From Elizabethkingia bruuniana (GTDB lineage Bacteria; Bacteroidota; Bacteroidia; Flavobacteriales; Weeksellaceae): a stretch of DNA of 64,000 nt. Below are positions 9,318-17,734 of this stretch, piece by piece. Made by a program: the position numbers and the translations under genes. Each line of letters begins with the position of its first letter. Within the stretch, counting starts at the first letter, position 1. The notes under the pieces are model-generated. The model made no database searches. It had not been told where the DNA came from and worked only from the letters and a program-made list of their open reading frames with translations. The stretch is taken from assembly GCF_002024805.1 (NCBI RefSeq), contig NZ_CP014337.1, forward strand, positions 4,369,523-4,433,522, read 5' to 3'.

Positions 9318-9758
9318 CTAGTTTTTAGCAACACCAGAACTTCCGAATCCTCCGGCACCACGCTCCGTCTCTTCAAGGCTTTCTACATGGATCCATTCTG
9401 CTGTTTCATGCTTAGCAATTACCAACTGGGCAATACGGTCTCCGTCATTGATTGTAAATTCATCTTTAGATAAATTAGCCAGAATAACGCCAACTTCTCC
9501 ACGGTAATCAGCATCAATTGTTCCCGGAGAGTTCAGGCAGGTAACCCCGTTTTTAAAAGCCAGTCCGCTTCTCGGTCTTACTTGAGCTTCATAACCTACC
9601 GGAAGTTCAATGAACAATCCTGTTGGGATAATTCTTCTTTCCAATGACTGTAGAGTAATAGGAGCTTCGATATTGGCATAAAGGTCCATTCCTGCTGATT
9701 GTGCGGTTTGATATTTTGGTAAATCGTGTTTAGATTTATTAATTACTTTTATTTTCAT
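9318..9758 (-). CDS. dut: dUTP diphosphatase
   Basis: 146 aa trimeric dUTPase. All five motifs are visible: AGMDLYAN (motif 1), [10 protein letters not shown] (motif 2), [16 protein letters not shown] (motif 3), GDRIAQLVI (motif 4) and the C-terminal P-loop-like [10 protein letters not shown] (motif 5). It hydrolyses dUTP to dUMP and pyrophosphate, limiting uracil in DNA and supplying thymidylate synthase. It begins 2 bp before the stop of the flippase gene upstream on the same strand, so the two are likely co-transcribed. Confidence 0.96.
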   Translation of the reverse strand: MKIKVINKSKHDLPKYQTAQSAGMDLYANIEAPITLQSLERRIIPTGLFIELPVGYEAQVRPRSGLAFKNGVTCLNSPGTIDADYRGEVGVILANLSKDEFTINDGDRIAQLVIAKHETAEWIHVESLEETERGAGGFGSSGVAKN

Positions 9759-9760
9759 GT

Positions 9761-11212
9761 TTATGATTTTCTGAAATTTTTAATTGTGTCTTTTTCTAAG
9801 AACAGTACAAGCCCCAAAAATATTAAGAATAATCCGTTACCTAAAATTAAATTTCCATTGAAGGTGTAATATGATAAGTAGGAAAACAGAATAGAAAGTA
9901 TCAGATACACCAATAGCTTCTTCATATTGTATGGGATAGGGTAGTAATATTGTCCAAGGAAGAAAGATATAATCATCATTACAAAATAAGATGCAAAAGT
10001 TGCCCAGGCACTAGCCCAATATCCATATTCCGGAATGAAAAAGTAGTTGATGCCAATGGTTACAGCAGCACCAATAATAGAAATGTAGGCCCCAAAAATG
10101 GTTTTATCGGTTAGTTTATACCATATAGAAAGGTTGAGATATACTCCAAGGAATACAGATGCAACCAGTACGATTGGAACAATAGGAATTCCCGAGTAAT
10201 ATTCTTTGTTACGGATATATTCATGTGCAATCCATTCCAGATTAGCGCATAAGCCCAAAAGCATAAGGCAGTTGGCAACTACGAAAAAAGTCATTAGTTT
10301 GGAGTATGCCTGTCCCGAATTATCTTTTTTAGCATGCGAGAAAAAGAAGGGTTCAATTCCCATAAGATATGCCTGTCTGAATAGCGTCATAAAAGTAACC
10401 AATCGACAAACTGTCCCGTAAATGGACATTTGTTGTGTACTTTCTCCTTCTGGAAGTAGATATTTAAGAAACTGACGATCCAGGGTTTCATTTACTACGC
10501 CAGCAAGTCCGGCAATGGTGATTGGCCAGGAATACGCCATCATCTTTTTCCATAGTGGGAAGCTGAATTTAGAGAATTTGACCTCCTTAAGTTCCCTGAA
10601 AAGCATTAAAAATGTTGCAATGCTGGCAATAAGGTTGGCTACAAACACATATCCTATTCCAAATTCTTTATTATAAGTAAAACCAAAGAGTCCTTTGTCT
10701 CCCAGTTTAGGTAAAACTACAATGAATAAAATTAGTAGTACAAAGTTGATTACACCATTCAGAATCTTAATAACGGCAAACTTCTTTGGGCGTCCTGTTT
10801 TTCTCAGAATAACAAAAGGCATTGTACTAAGCCCGTCTATTCCAAGGATAAAAAGCATCATGGTAAGGTAATTAACCTGATCTGGTGTTTTGAAAGCATC
10901 TGCAATAGGATATCTGAAGATATAACATAACAACATAAAAAGCAAAGATGCTCCGGCAACACTAAAAGTTGATGTGGTAATTAATTTCTGTGTATCATCT
11001 TCTTTTTCGGCGAAACGGAAGAATGTAGTTTCCATTCCATGGGAAAGTAATACCACTATAATTCCGGCTACAGAATAGAAATCTACAAACGGAGCTAGTG
11101 CCTGTGGACCAAACGCGCGAGTAAGGAAAGGGCTTATAATAAAAGGGAAAAGTCGAATGATAATTGTCCCGAAGCCATATATTGCTGTCTGTCCTAAAAG
11201 TTTCTTGTACAA
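9761..11212 (-). CDS. Polysaccharide flippase, MOP/Wzx-like
   Basis: 483 aa integral membrane protein with about 14 hydrophobic helices. The N-terminus ([20 protein letters not shown]) and the [22 protein letters not shown] segment are typical of oligosaccharide flippases of the MOP superfamily, in which helix-rich bundles move lipid-linked sugars across the inner membrane. No glycosyltransferase cluster is nearby, so this is a stand-alone copy, as commonly found beside dut in this group. The substrate cannot be told from sequence. Confidence 0.82.
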   Translation of the reverse strand: MYKKLLGQTAIYGFGTIIIRLFPFIISPFLTRAFGPQALAPFVDFYSVAGIIVVLLSHGMETTFFRFAEKEDDTQKLITTSTFSVAGASLLFMLLCYIFRYPIADAFKTPDQVNYLTMMLFILGIDGLSTMPFVILRKTGRPKKFAVIKILNGVINFVLLILFIVVLPKLGDKGLFGFTYNKEFGIGYVFVANLIASIATFLMLFRELKEVKFSKFSFPLWKKMMAYSWPITIAGLAGVVNETLDRQFLKYLLPEGESTQQMSIYGTVCRLVTFMTLFRQAYLMGIEPFFFSHAKKDNSGQAYSKLMTFFVVANCLMLLGLCANLEWIAHEYIRNKEYYSGIPIVPIVLVASVFLGVYLNLSIWYKLTDKTIFGAYISIIGAAVTIGINYFFIPEYGYWASAWATFASYFVMMIISFFLGQYYYPIPYNMKKLLVYLILSILFSYLSYYTFNGNLILGNGLFLIFLGLVLFLEKDTIKNFRKS

Positions 11213-11274
11213 AGCTCAAAAATTTCCGCAAAGATAAAAATAGATTTTGATTTCTTATTTTTAGGATGAAGCCT

Positions 11275-11282
11275 TACATTTG
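11275..11282 (+). promoter_or_regulatory. Possible -7 box upstream of dihydroorotase
   Basis: TACATTTG matches the TAnnTTTG -7 consensus in the divergent region between the flippase and dihydroorotase genes. It would give an untranslated leader of about 100 nt. No good -33 TTTG sits 19-21 bp upstream, so support is weak. Confidence 0.25.
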
Positions 11283-11389
11283 TTGTAATCTAAAAAAGTA
11301 AAAATAAAACAAGCCATAACATTGGTTTCTATATAGGAAAACTGAAGTGTTGGTAAGTTTTATCTGATAATTAAATAAATTACAACCAG

Positions 11390-12724
11390 ATGAAAGTCCT
11401 GATAAAAAATGCCAGAATCGTCAATGAAAATCAAATTATTGAAAGCGATCTGCTAATTGAAAATGATATTATTTCCAAAATATCAGTAAATATCTCGGAA
11501 GCAGAAGCGGAACGAGTAATAGATGCTGAAGGAAAATATTTGCTACCGGGTATTATTGATGATCAGGTGCATTTCAGAGAGCCGGGACTAACACATAAAG
11601 GAAATATTGAATCTGAAAGCCGTGCAGCTGTTGCCGGAGGGATTACCAGTTTTATAGATCAGCCGAATACGGTACCAAATGCTGTTACGCAGGAATTGCT
11701 GGAAGATAAATATAAAATTGCTGCGGAGAAAGCCTATGCCAACTATGGCTTTATGATGGGCGGCACCAATGATAATCTGGAGGAACTTCTGAAAACGAAT
11801 CCTAGAAATGTTCCGGGAATTAAATTGTTTTTAGGCTCTTCCACAGGGAATATGCTGGTTGATAATCCTGAAACACTGGAGAATATTTTTAGCAATACTC
11901 AAATGCTTATTGCTGTACATTGTGAAGATGAAGCAACAATTAAAGCGAATACTCAAAAATATGTAGATGAATATGGTGATGATATTCCGATGAAATTCCA
12001 CCACTTGATTCGTAGTGAGGAGGCGTGTTATAAATCTTCATCCAAGGCTATTGAGCTGGCGAAAAAGACCGGAGCAAGACTGCATATTTTCCATTTATCA
12101 ACAGCGAAAGAGACAGAATTATTCAGAAATGATATTCCGCTAAAAGATAAAAAGATTACAGCAGAAGTATGTGTACATCATCTTACTTTTACCAATGACG
12201 ATTACGAGACAAAAGGTTCTCTGATCAAATGGAATCCTGCTGTAAAAACCCAGAAGGACAAAGACGGATTATGGGAAGCTCTGTTGGATGATCGTATAGA
12301 TGTAATTGCTACGGACCATGCACCGCATACTTTTGAAGAAAAGCAAAATGTGTATACAAAATGCCCGTCTGGCGGACCTTTAGTACAGCACTCATTAGTA
12401 GTAATGCTGGAGAATTATCATAACGGAAAAATCTCTCTGGAAAAGATTGTGGAAAAGATGTGTCATAATCCTGCCATACTCTTTAAAGTAGAAAAACGTG
12501 GTTATGTGAAAGAGGGATATAAAGCCGATTTGGTATTGGTGGATTTAAATGAAAACTGGACAGTAGCTAAAGACAATCTTTTATATCAATGTGGATGGAG
12601 CCCGTTCGAAGGAGCGAATTTCCATTCGAAAGTTACCCATACTTTTGTAAACGGACAATTAGCTTTTGAGAATGGAAAAGTTACAGAAGGTAAGTTTGGT
12701 GAAAGATTGCTTTTTGAAGCATAA
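11390..12724 (+). CDS. pyrC: Dihydroorotase
   Basis: 444 aa amidohydrolase-superfamily enzyme that cyclises N-carbamoyl-aspartate to dihydroorotate in pyrimidine synthesis. The metal-binding strand reads DDQVHFREPG (residues 57-66): the first His of the HxH pair is Gln59, which I recall as the usual form in Bacteroidetes dihydroorotases. The other ligands are visible: a carbamylated-Lys candidate in GIKLFLGSSTGN, His in IAVHCEDE, His in LHIFHLSTAKE and Asp in VIATDHAPHT. Length and the class I-like arrangement fit dihydroorotase better than allantoinase. It is monocistronic, with its own terminator. The symbol pyrC is by function. Confidence 0.88.
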   Translation: MKVLIKNARIVNENQIIESDLLIENDIISKISVNISEAEAERVIDAEGKYLLPGIIDDQVHFREPGLTHKGNIESESRAAVAGGITSFIDQPNTVPNAVTQELLEDKYKIAAEKAYANYGFMMGGTNDNLEELLKTNPRNVPGIKLFLGSSTGNMLVDNPETLENIFSNTQMLIAVHCEDEATIKANTQKYVDEYGDDIPMKFHHLIRSEEACYKSSSKAIELAKKTGARLHIFHLSTAKETELFRNDIPLKDKKITAEVCVHHLTFTNDDYETKGSLIKWNPAVKTQKDKDGLWEALLDDRIDVIATDHAPHTFEEKQNVYTKCPSGGPLVQHSLVVMLENYHNGKISLEKIVEKMCHNPAILFKVEKRGYVKEGYKADLVLVDLNENWTVAKDNLLYQCGWSPFEGANFHSKVTHTFVNGQLAFENGKVTEGKFGERLLFEA

Positions 12725-12747
12725 GAAATATAAAAACGCTTAACTAT

Positions 12748-12780
12748 AAATGGCCGGAAATTTCTTCCGGCCATTTTTTT
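12748..12780 (+). terminator. Rho-independent terminator after dihydroorotase
   Basis: Perfect 12-bp stem AAATGGCCGGAA / TTCCGGCCATTT with a 5-nt loop, followed by a T run. It lies 24 bp after the dihydroorotase stop. Confidence 0.9.
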
Positions 12781-12787
12781 GTTTTCC

Positions 12788-12808
12788 TAACCACAAAAGA
12801 GACAAAAG
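12788..12808 (+). repeat. Dispersed 21-bp repeat, copy 1
   Basis: The sequence TAACCACAAAAGAGACAAAA plus one more G recurs exactly, in inverse orientation, at 55209-55229, again just past a strong terminator. Function unknown; a short dispersed intergenic element. Confidence 0.6.
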
Positions 12809-12871
12809 ATTTTACAACTAAACTAAGAACCTGTTTGAGTTTTATTAAATACTTTATTGTTAGCTTATAGG

Positions 12872-12930
12872 TGTCAGGCTGAGCCTGGTTTATAGGGCGC
12901 CTGACGAACCAAACTATCGAAGCCTTTTTT
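12872..12930. repeat. REP-like intergenic element (TGTCA..CTGAGC family), degenerate copy
   Basis: TGTCAGGCTGAGC at about 12872-12884 followed by CCTGACGAACC and ATCGAAGCC resembles the motif TGTCATGCTGAGC...TCGAAGC at 32896-32922 and TGTCATTCTGAGC at 33933-33945. Such palindromic intergenic units are common in Flavobacteriia. This copy sits between the dihydroorotase terminator and the end of the GH92 gene. Confidence 0.45.
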
Positions 12931-12941
12931 CCTGCTGAAAG

Positions 12942-15236
12942 CTATTTCTTTGGTTTATTGCTCATGTAGAAAACGATCTTTCCACCATTCATAATATCTG
13001 AATGTTTTAGGGTAAAGTTTTTAATTTCTTTCCCGTTGAGAAGGATCTTTTGTACATAGACATTTTCCGGACTCTGATTAACGGCTTCAATTTCAAAATT
13101 CTTTCCGTTCTCCAGTGTTAAGACTGCATTGCTTACAGCCGGACTCCCGATAGCATAATCTTCTGATCCGGGGGCTACAGGGTAAAAGCCTAAAGAACTT
13201 AGTATATACCATGCACTCATTTGCCCGGTATCATCATTCCCGCCTAATCCGTCGGGAGTAGACTTATACTGCATTTCTAAGATATGACGTACCTGCTTTT
13301 GAGTTTTCCACGGCTGTCCGGTCCAATTATAAAAATAAGCAACATGATGTGCCGGTTCATTACCATGGACATAGCCACCAATAATGCCCTCGCGGGTAAT
13401 GTCTTCGGTATCTGCGAAGAATTCATCTGGTAGATGCATGGAAAATAGCTTGTCCAGTTTGGAAGCAAATTTTTGTTTTCCGCCCATTTGCTGGATTAAC
13501 CCTTCCGGGTTATGAGGAACAAAAAAGCTGTAGTTCCAGGAATTACCTTCAATAAAACCTTGTCCATGGGTACTCAGTAAATCGAAATCTTTTTTGAAGC
13601 TGCCATCTGCCAAACGGGGGCGCATAAAGCCTGTAGTTTTATCAAAGTTATTTCTCCAGTTTTCAGAACGCTTTATAAACTGGTTATAGATTTCAGTCTC
13701 ACCCAGGTGCTTTGCCAGCTGAGCAATGGCCCAGTCATCATAGGCATATTCTAATGTATTGGAAACTGAAGTGCCATTTTTTTCTGAAGGAATATAACCT
13801 TTGTCTATATAATCTCCAATTCCTTCATAATTACGTTTGTTTGCAGTAGCTACGCATGCCATAAGGGCTGCTTTTGCATCACCGGTGTAATTTCCTTTTA
13901 TAATGGCGTCGGCTATAACACTTACACTGTGATAACCGCTCATACACCAGTTTTCATTGGCATAGTGCGACCATATTGGAAGCATTTTAAGGGATGACTG
14001 TTCATAATGTGCCATCATGGATTTTACCATGTCAGCATTTCTCTTAGGCTGAATAATATTGAAATATGGATGTAGTGCTCTGTAGGTGTCCCATAGAGAG
14101 AAAGTAGTGTAATTAGTAAAACCTTCTGCTTTGTGGATATTCTGATCAAGACCTTTGTATTCTCCATTAGCATCCATATAAATAGTTGGGTTAATGAAAG
14201 TGTGATACATGGCAGTATAGAAATTGACTTTTTGATCTTCCGTACCCCTTATTACGATTTTGTTCAATTCTTTATTCCAGTCTTCCTGAGCCTTGGCTTT
14301 AACCTGTTCAAAAGATAAACTGCCCGTCTCTTTTTCCAGATTTTCCATTGCATTTGCCTGGCTCACAGGTGATATAGCCAATTGTACTTCTATAGCCTCA
14401 TTTTCCTGAGTGTCGAAGTCAAAATACATGCGTATTTGTTTACCTGCAATCTCCGGAAAGTTTTTATTCTGATCGAATTTTCTCCAAAAGCCGTTATATA
14501 CTCTTTTGCCATCGTAGTTTTTTTGTCCATAAGACTTGAAAGGCTTAGAGAACTTCATAGCAAAATAAACAGTACGTGTCCGTGCCCAGCCATTAGTTTG
14601 ACGATAACCCGTAATTGTCTTATCGTCGTTTACACGAACATAGGTCCATACATTTTTATCATTATAGTTATAAATTCCGGCCATAAGATCCAGAATAATA
14701 TGAGCCTGATCGGATTTTGGAAAAGTATAACGATGTACACCTACTCTTGTCGTTGCAGTTAATTCGGCCAGAATATTATAATCCTGAAGCTTTACTTTAT
14801 AGTAACCAGCTTCAGATATCTCATCGTTATGAGAGAAGCGCGAACGATAACCACTTTCAGGATTAGAAGCTGTGCCGGGATTTAGTTTTAGTTGTCCGGT
14901 TGTTGGCATAATGAGGAAATCTCCTAAATCAGAATGTCCTGTCCCACTGAAGTGTGTGTGGCTGAATCCTGTAATCGTTTTGTCTTCATACCGGTAACCT
15001 GCACAGTATTTATAAACATCACCATTGTATTTTCCATTAAGCTCATAGGATATAGTATCTGTTTCCGGGCTTAACTGTACCGCTCCAAACGGAACAGTGG
15101 CACCGGGAAAAGTATGCCCCATTTTTTCGGTGCCGATTAATGGATGGACATAAGGTGTTAGTTTTTGTAATTGTTGTGCACTGATGCAGAAATAAGTCAT
15201 AAAAGACAGAAGGAACGTAAATTTAGTTTTTCGCAC
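12942..15236 (-). CDS. Secreted GH92 alpha-mannosidase
   Basis: 764 aa. The signal peptide is MRKTKFTFLLSFMTYFCISA. The mature protein starts with the GH92 hallmark YVHPLIGTEKMGHTFPGA and FGAVQLSPETD, and ends with the catalytic (alpha/alpha)6 domain containing GNEPAHHVAY near residue 625 (general acid Glu) and GNDDTGQMSAWY near residue 667 (general base Asp). GH92 enzymes are calcium-dependent exo-alpha-mannosidases, mostly alpha-1,2, that trim high-mannose N-glycans. Length is normal (about 740-780 aa). Together with the GH89 and M43 genes nearby it suggests use of host or environmental glycoproteins. Linkage specificity is not readable from sequence. Confidence 0.93.
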   Translation of the reverse strand: MRKTKFTFLLSFMTYFCISAQQLQKLTPYVHPLIGTEKMGHTFPGATVPFGAVQLSPETDTISYELNGKYNGDVYKYCAGYRYEDKTITGFSHTHFSGTGHSDLGDFLIMPTTGQLKLNPGTASNPESGYRSRFSHNDEISEAGYYKVKLQDYNILAELTATTRVGVHRYTFPKSDQAHIILDLMAGIYNYNDKNVWTYVRVNDDKTITGYRQTNGWARTRTVYFAMKFSKPFKSYGQKNYDGKRVYNGFWRKFDQNKNFPEIAGKQIRMYFDFDTQENEAIEVQLAISPVSQANAMENLEKETGSLSFEQVKAKAQEDWNKELNKIVIRGTEDQKVNFYTAMYHTFINPTIYMDANGEYKGLDQNIHKAEGFTNYTTFSLWDTYRALHPYFNIIQPKRNADMVKSMMAHYEQSSLKMLPIWSHYANENWCMSGYHSVSVIADAIIKGNYTGDAKAALMACVATANKRNYEGIGDYIDKGYIPSEKNGTSVSNTLEYAYDDWAIAQLAKHLGETEIYNQFIKRSENWRNNFDKTTGFMRPRLADGSFKKDFDLLSTHGQGFIEGNSWNYSFFVPHNPEGLIQQMGGKQKFASKLDKLFSMHLPDEFFADTEDITREGIIGGYVHGNEPAHHVAYFYNWTGQPWKTQKQVRHILEMQYKSTPDGLGGNDDTGQMSAWYILSSLGFYPVAPGSEDYAIGSPAVSNAVLTLENGKNFEIEAVNQSPENVYVQKILLNGKEIKNFTLKHSDIMNGGKIVFYMSNKPKK

Positions 15237-15365
15237 TGGTTAATGATTTTCAATACATAAAAGTAAATAAAACTCCCGAAGTATTATTTATAACATGGTG
15301 TTAAAATAATCCGGGTATATTTTCCCTTTGAATAATTTAGTATTTTTAACCAAAAAGAAAAGAAC

Positions 15366-16247
15366 ATGAGTACATATACACAATCAATGCTGAAAGATGA
15401 TGCATTGAAAGATAAAGTTATTATAGTAACAGGAGGCGGAAGTGGTCTGGGAAAGGCTATGACAAAATATTTTCTTCAACTGGGAGCAAAGGTTGTCATA
15501 ACATCCAGAAATCTGGAAAAGCTTCAGAGTACTGCTAAAGAACTAGAAGCAGAAACAGGCGGAACAGTATTTTGTGTTTCCTGCGATGTCCGGAACTGGG
15601 ATGAGGTAGAAGCGATGAAAGAAGCTACACTGAAAGAATTCGGAAAGATTGATGTCTTATTGAATAATGCGGCGGGGAACTTTATTTCTCCAACCGAAAG
15701 GTTAACGCATTCTGCATTTGATTCTGTTCTGGATATTGTACTGAAAGGAACTAAAAACTGTACGCTTTCTGTCGGAAAACATTGGATAGATTCAAAAACA
15801 CCGGGTACTGTTCTGAATATCGTAACAACATATTCGTGGACAGGATCTGCTTATGTAGTACCGTCAGCATGTGCAAAAGCAGGTGTTTTGGCTATGACAA
15901 GAAGTCTTGCAGTGGAATGGGCAAAATATGGTATCCGTTTCAATGCAATTGCTCCGGGACCATTCCCTACAAAGGGAGCATGGGAAAGATTATTGCCGGG
16001 AGATCTTGTAGAGAAATTTGATATGACCAAAAGAGTTCCGTTAAGAAGGGTGGGAGACCACCAGGAATTAGCAAATCTTGCGGCTTATCTGGTTTCTGAT
16101 TTCTCTGCATATATTAACGGGGAAGTTGTTACAATAGATGGCGGTGAATGGTTGCAGGGAGCAGGTGAGTTCAATATGCTGGAAGCCATTCCACAGGAAA
16201 TGTGGGATCAGTTGGAAGCAATGATAAAAGCAAAAAAATCAAGCTAA
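15366..16247 (+). CDS. SDR oxidoreductase, 2,4-dienoyl-CoA reductase-like
   Basis: 293 aa short-chain dehydrogenase. The NAD(P)-binding motif is TGGGSGLGKAM (about residues 25-35), the NNAAGNF motif marks the dienoyl-CoA reductase branch (NNAAGNF rather than NNAG), and the classical YxxxK is replaced by SACAK, as in DECR-type enzymes where the Tyr is absent. The likely reaction is NADPH-dependent reduction of 2,4-dienoyl-CoA during degradation of unsaturated fatty acids. It is transcribed alone, divergent from the GH92 gene and ended by a strong terminator. Confidence 0.82.
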   Translation: MSTYTQSMLKDDALKDKVIIVTGGGSGLGKAMTKYFLQLGAKVVITSRNLEKLQSTAKELEAETGGTVFCVSCDVRNWDEVEAMKEATLKEFGKIDVLLNNAAGNFISPTERLTHSAFDSVLDIVLKGTKNCTLSVGKHWIDSKTPGTVLNIVTTYSWTGSAYVVPSACAKAGVLAMTRSLAVEWAKYGIRFNAIAPGPFPTKGAWERLLPGDLVEKFDMTKRVPLRRVGDHQELANLAAYLVSDFSAYINGEVVTIDGGEWLQGAGEFNMLEAIPQEMWDQLEAMIKAKKSS

Positions 16248-16269
16248 CCTTTTCAGGTTAGGAAAAAAT

Positions 16270-16299
16270 AAAATCGGGATTGTAAAATCCCGATTTTTT
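16270..16299. terminator. Bidirectional terminator between SDR and M43 protease genes
   Basis: Stem AAATCGGGAT / ATCCCGATTT with a 6-nt loop. It is flanked by A-rich sequence on the left and a T run on the right, so it can serve both convergent genes. Confidence 0.88.
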
Positions 16300-16320
16300 A
16301 TGAAGCCGTGTTATATTTTT

Positions 16321-17352
16321 TTAAGATCTTAAACCTGCTCTTGGTCCGTTAGATGCTGTAGTTGCCTGCATACGTGCTTTCTGATTTGCAGAGAACATAT
16401 AAAGCGAAGCATCGTTAGAGTAGTCCATATAATTCATGAACATTAATGAACGCTGTACACCACCACAAGTTCCGTATTTTGGATATACCGGATCTCCTGT
16501 GCTTGCACTTGGTTGTACCGGAGTATCATCGCAATAGTCAGTAGCACATCCGGAACCATCACCCCAGATATGTCTTAGGTTAAGGTAGTGCCCGATTTCG
16601 TGTGTAGCAGTTCTTCCAAGGTTGAACGGAGCACTGGCACCAGTTTTACCTACGTATCTGCGGCCTAATACAACACCATCATTCCATAAACCGGCAGATT
16701 CCGGGAATGTAGCATAGCCCAAGATTTCACCTTGAGGAGAAGGCATTGTGTTTACAATCCAGAAGTTTAGGTTTTTAGTAGGGGCTGTAGCATCTATACC
16801 ACCTGTTGATGCTTTCTTCATTGCATCGTTTGTATAGCTCCAGCTGCTTTTGCTGCTTTGTTTTCTGTTAACAGCTGCTAATTTGAATTTTACTTTTACA
16901 TCTCCGGCTGCTACAGGAAGAAATTCTGAAGGAATTTTTGTGATATCTGAGTTTGTAGCTGAATAGTCTTTGTTCAGAATATCGATTTGCTCCTGTAGAA
17001 TTGCATCAGAAAGATTATCGGCTGTAGTTTTGTAAATAACATTGAAAACTACAGGTATTTCCACAGTACCATCCGGAAGAACAGCCATACCGCTAAGTTG
17101 TCTGCCTGTGCTGGCTTGCTTTTCGAAATTTGCTGACATAGCTTCGATGTTGTTATAACGACGAAGTGCGCTAGCATCTGTTTGTAGCAAGTTTTGTCTG
17201 ATTTCTTCTGATGGACAAAGTCTTGCGGTTGCATCTGTAGATGCATTAAGAGTTGTTTGGTTCTGAGAGTTTGCTGGCATCTCAGTTTCAGGGTCATTTT
17301 TACAGGAAGCAAGCATAACTAATGCTGTCATTCCTAAGAATAATTTCTTCAT
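16321..17352 (-). CDS. Lipoprotein zinc metalloprotease, M43 (pappalysin/cytophagalysin) family
   Basis: 343 aa. The signal MKKLFLGMTALVMLASCKN contains a lipobox (LASC), so the protease should be membrane-anchored or processed from a lipoprotein precursor. The metzincin motif THEIGHYLNLRHIWGDG lies near residue 250, with the Met-turn in MNYMDYS. Cys pairs (CATDYCDD, GTCGG) fit disulfides in the mature enzyme. M43 members are secreted endopeptidases. A propeptide region is likely between about residues 20 and 90. It stands alone, converging on the SDR gene. Confidence 0.88.
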   Translation of the reverse strand: MKKLFLGMTALVMLASCKNDPETEMPANSQNQTTLNASTDATARLCPSEEIRQNLLQTDASALRRYNNIEAMSANFEKQASTGRQLSGMAVLPDGTVEIPVVFNVIYKTTADNLSDAILQEQIDILNKDYSATNSDITKIPSEFLPVAAGDVKVKFKLAAVNRKQSSKSSWSYTNDAMKKASTGGIDATAPTKNLNFWIVNTMPSPQGEILGYATFPESAGLWNDGVVLGRRYVGKTGASAPFNLGRTATHEIGHYLNLRHIWGDGSGCATDYCDDTPVQPSASTGDPVYPKYGTCGGVQRSLMFMNYMDYSNDASLYMFSANQKARMQATTASNGPRAGLRS

Positions 17353-17734
17353 AATAAAATTTGATTGATTTAGTCTAGCGAATATATAGAAATTTCAATA
17401 CAAAGTCTTAAAAAATGTTATTTACTGTATAACTGTTTTAAAATATCAATGTATATATGAAGATTATTTATACTATTCTTTGTTTTTATGGGATTGTTGT
17501 ATTTCTTGAAAAAAATAATTTTGAACATAAATTATCTAAAATTTAACAGAAAAAAAGTAGATAAATTATCTGATATTTTTTTTCAATCGCTTTTACATTT
17601 CTAAATAGCTAAAAAATATCGATTATGAATAAATATCGATACACAGCCACTTTACATGTGATTTGAAAATGTTAGTAAGTTTATTTTGAACAAGTTTGTT
17701 TATTTTTGATAACCATAAAAACTTAATAACCAAT
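17353..17734. other. Intergenic divergent region with direct repeats
   Basis: About 380 bp of very AT-rich sequence between the divergent M43 and GH89 genes, with no credible ORF. It has two copies of ATAAATTATCT (17527-17537 and 17561-17571) and two copies of AAATATCGAT (17614-17623 and 17631-17640, 17 bp apart). TATTTTTG at 17701-17708 fits a -7 box for the GH89 gene and leaves a leader of about 20 nt before the ATG at 17735. No clear -33 partner is visible. Confidence 0.45.

Noticed and set aside
14382..14762. 126-aa plus-strand frame
   Set aside because: Antisense to the GH92 gene, without a family or promoter; a shadow.
17696..17734. Upstream ATG of the GH89 gene
   Set aside because: Adds a polar leader before the signal peptide and lies upstream of the expected transcription start.
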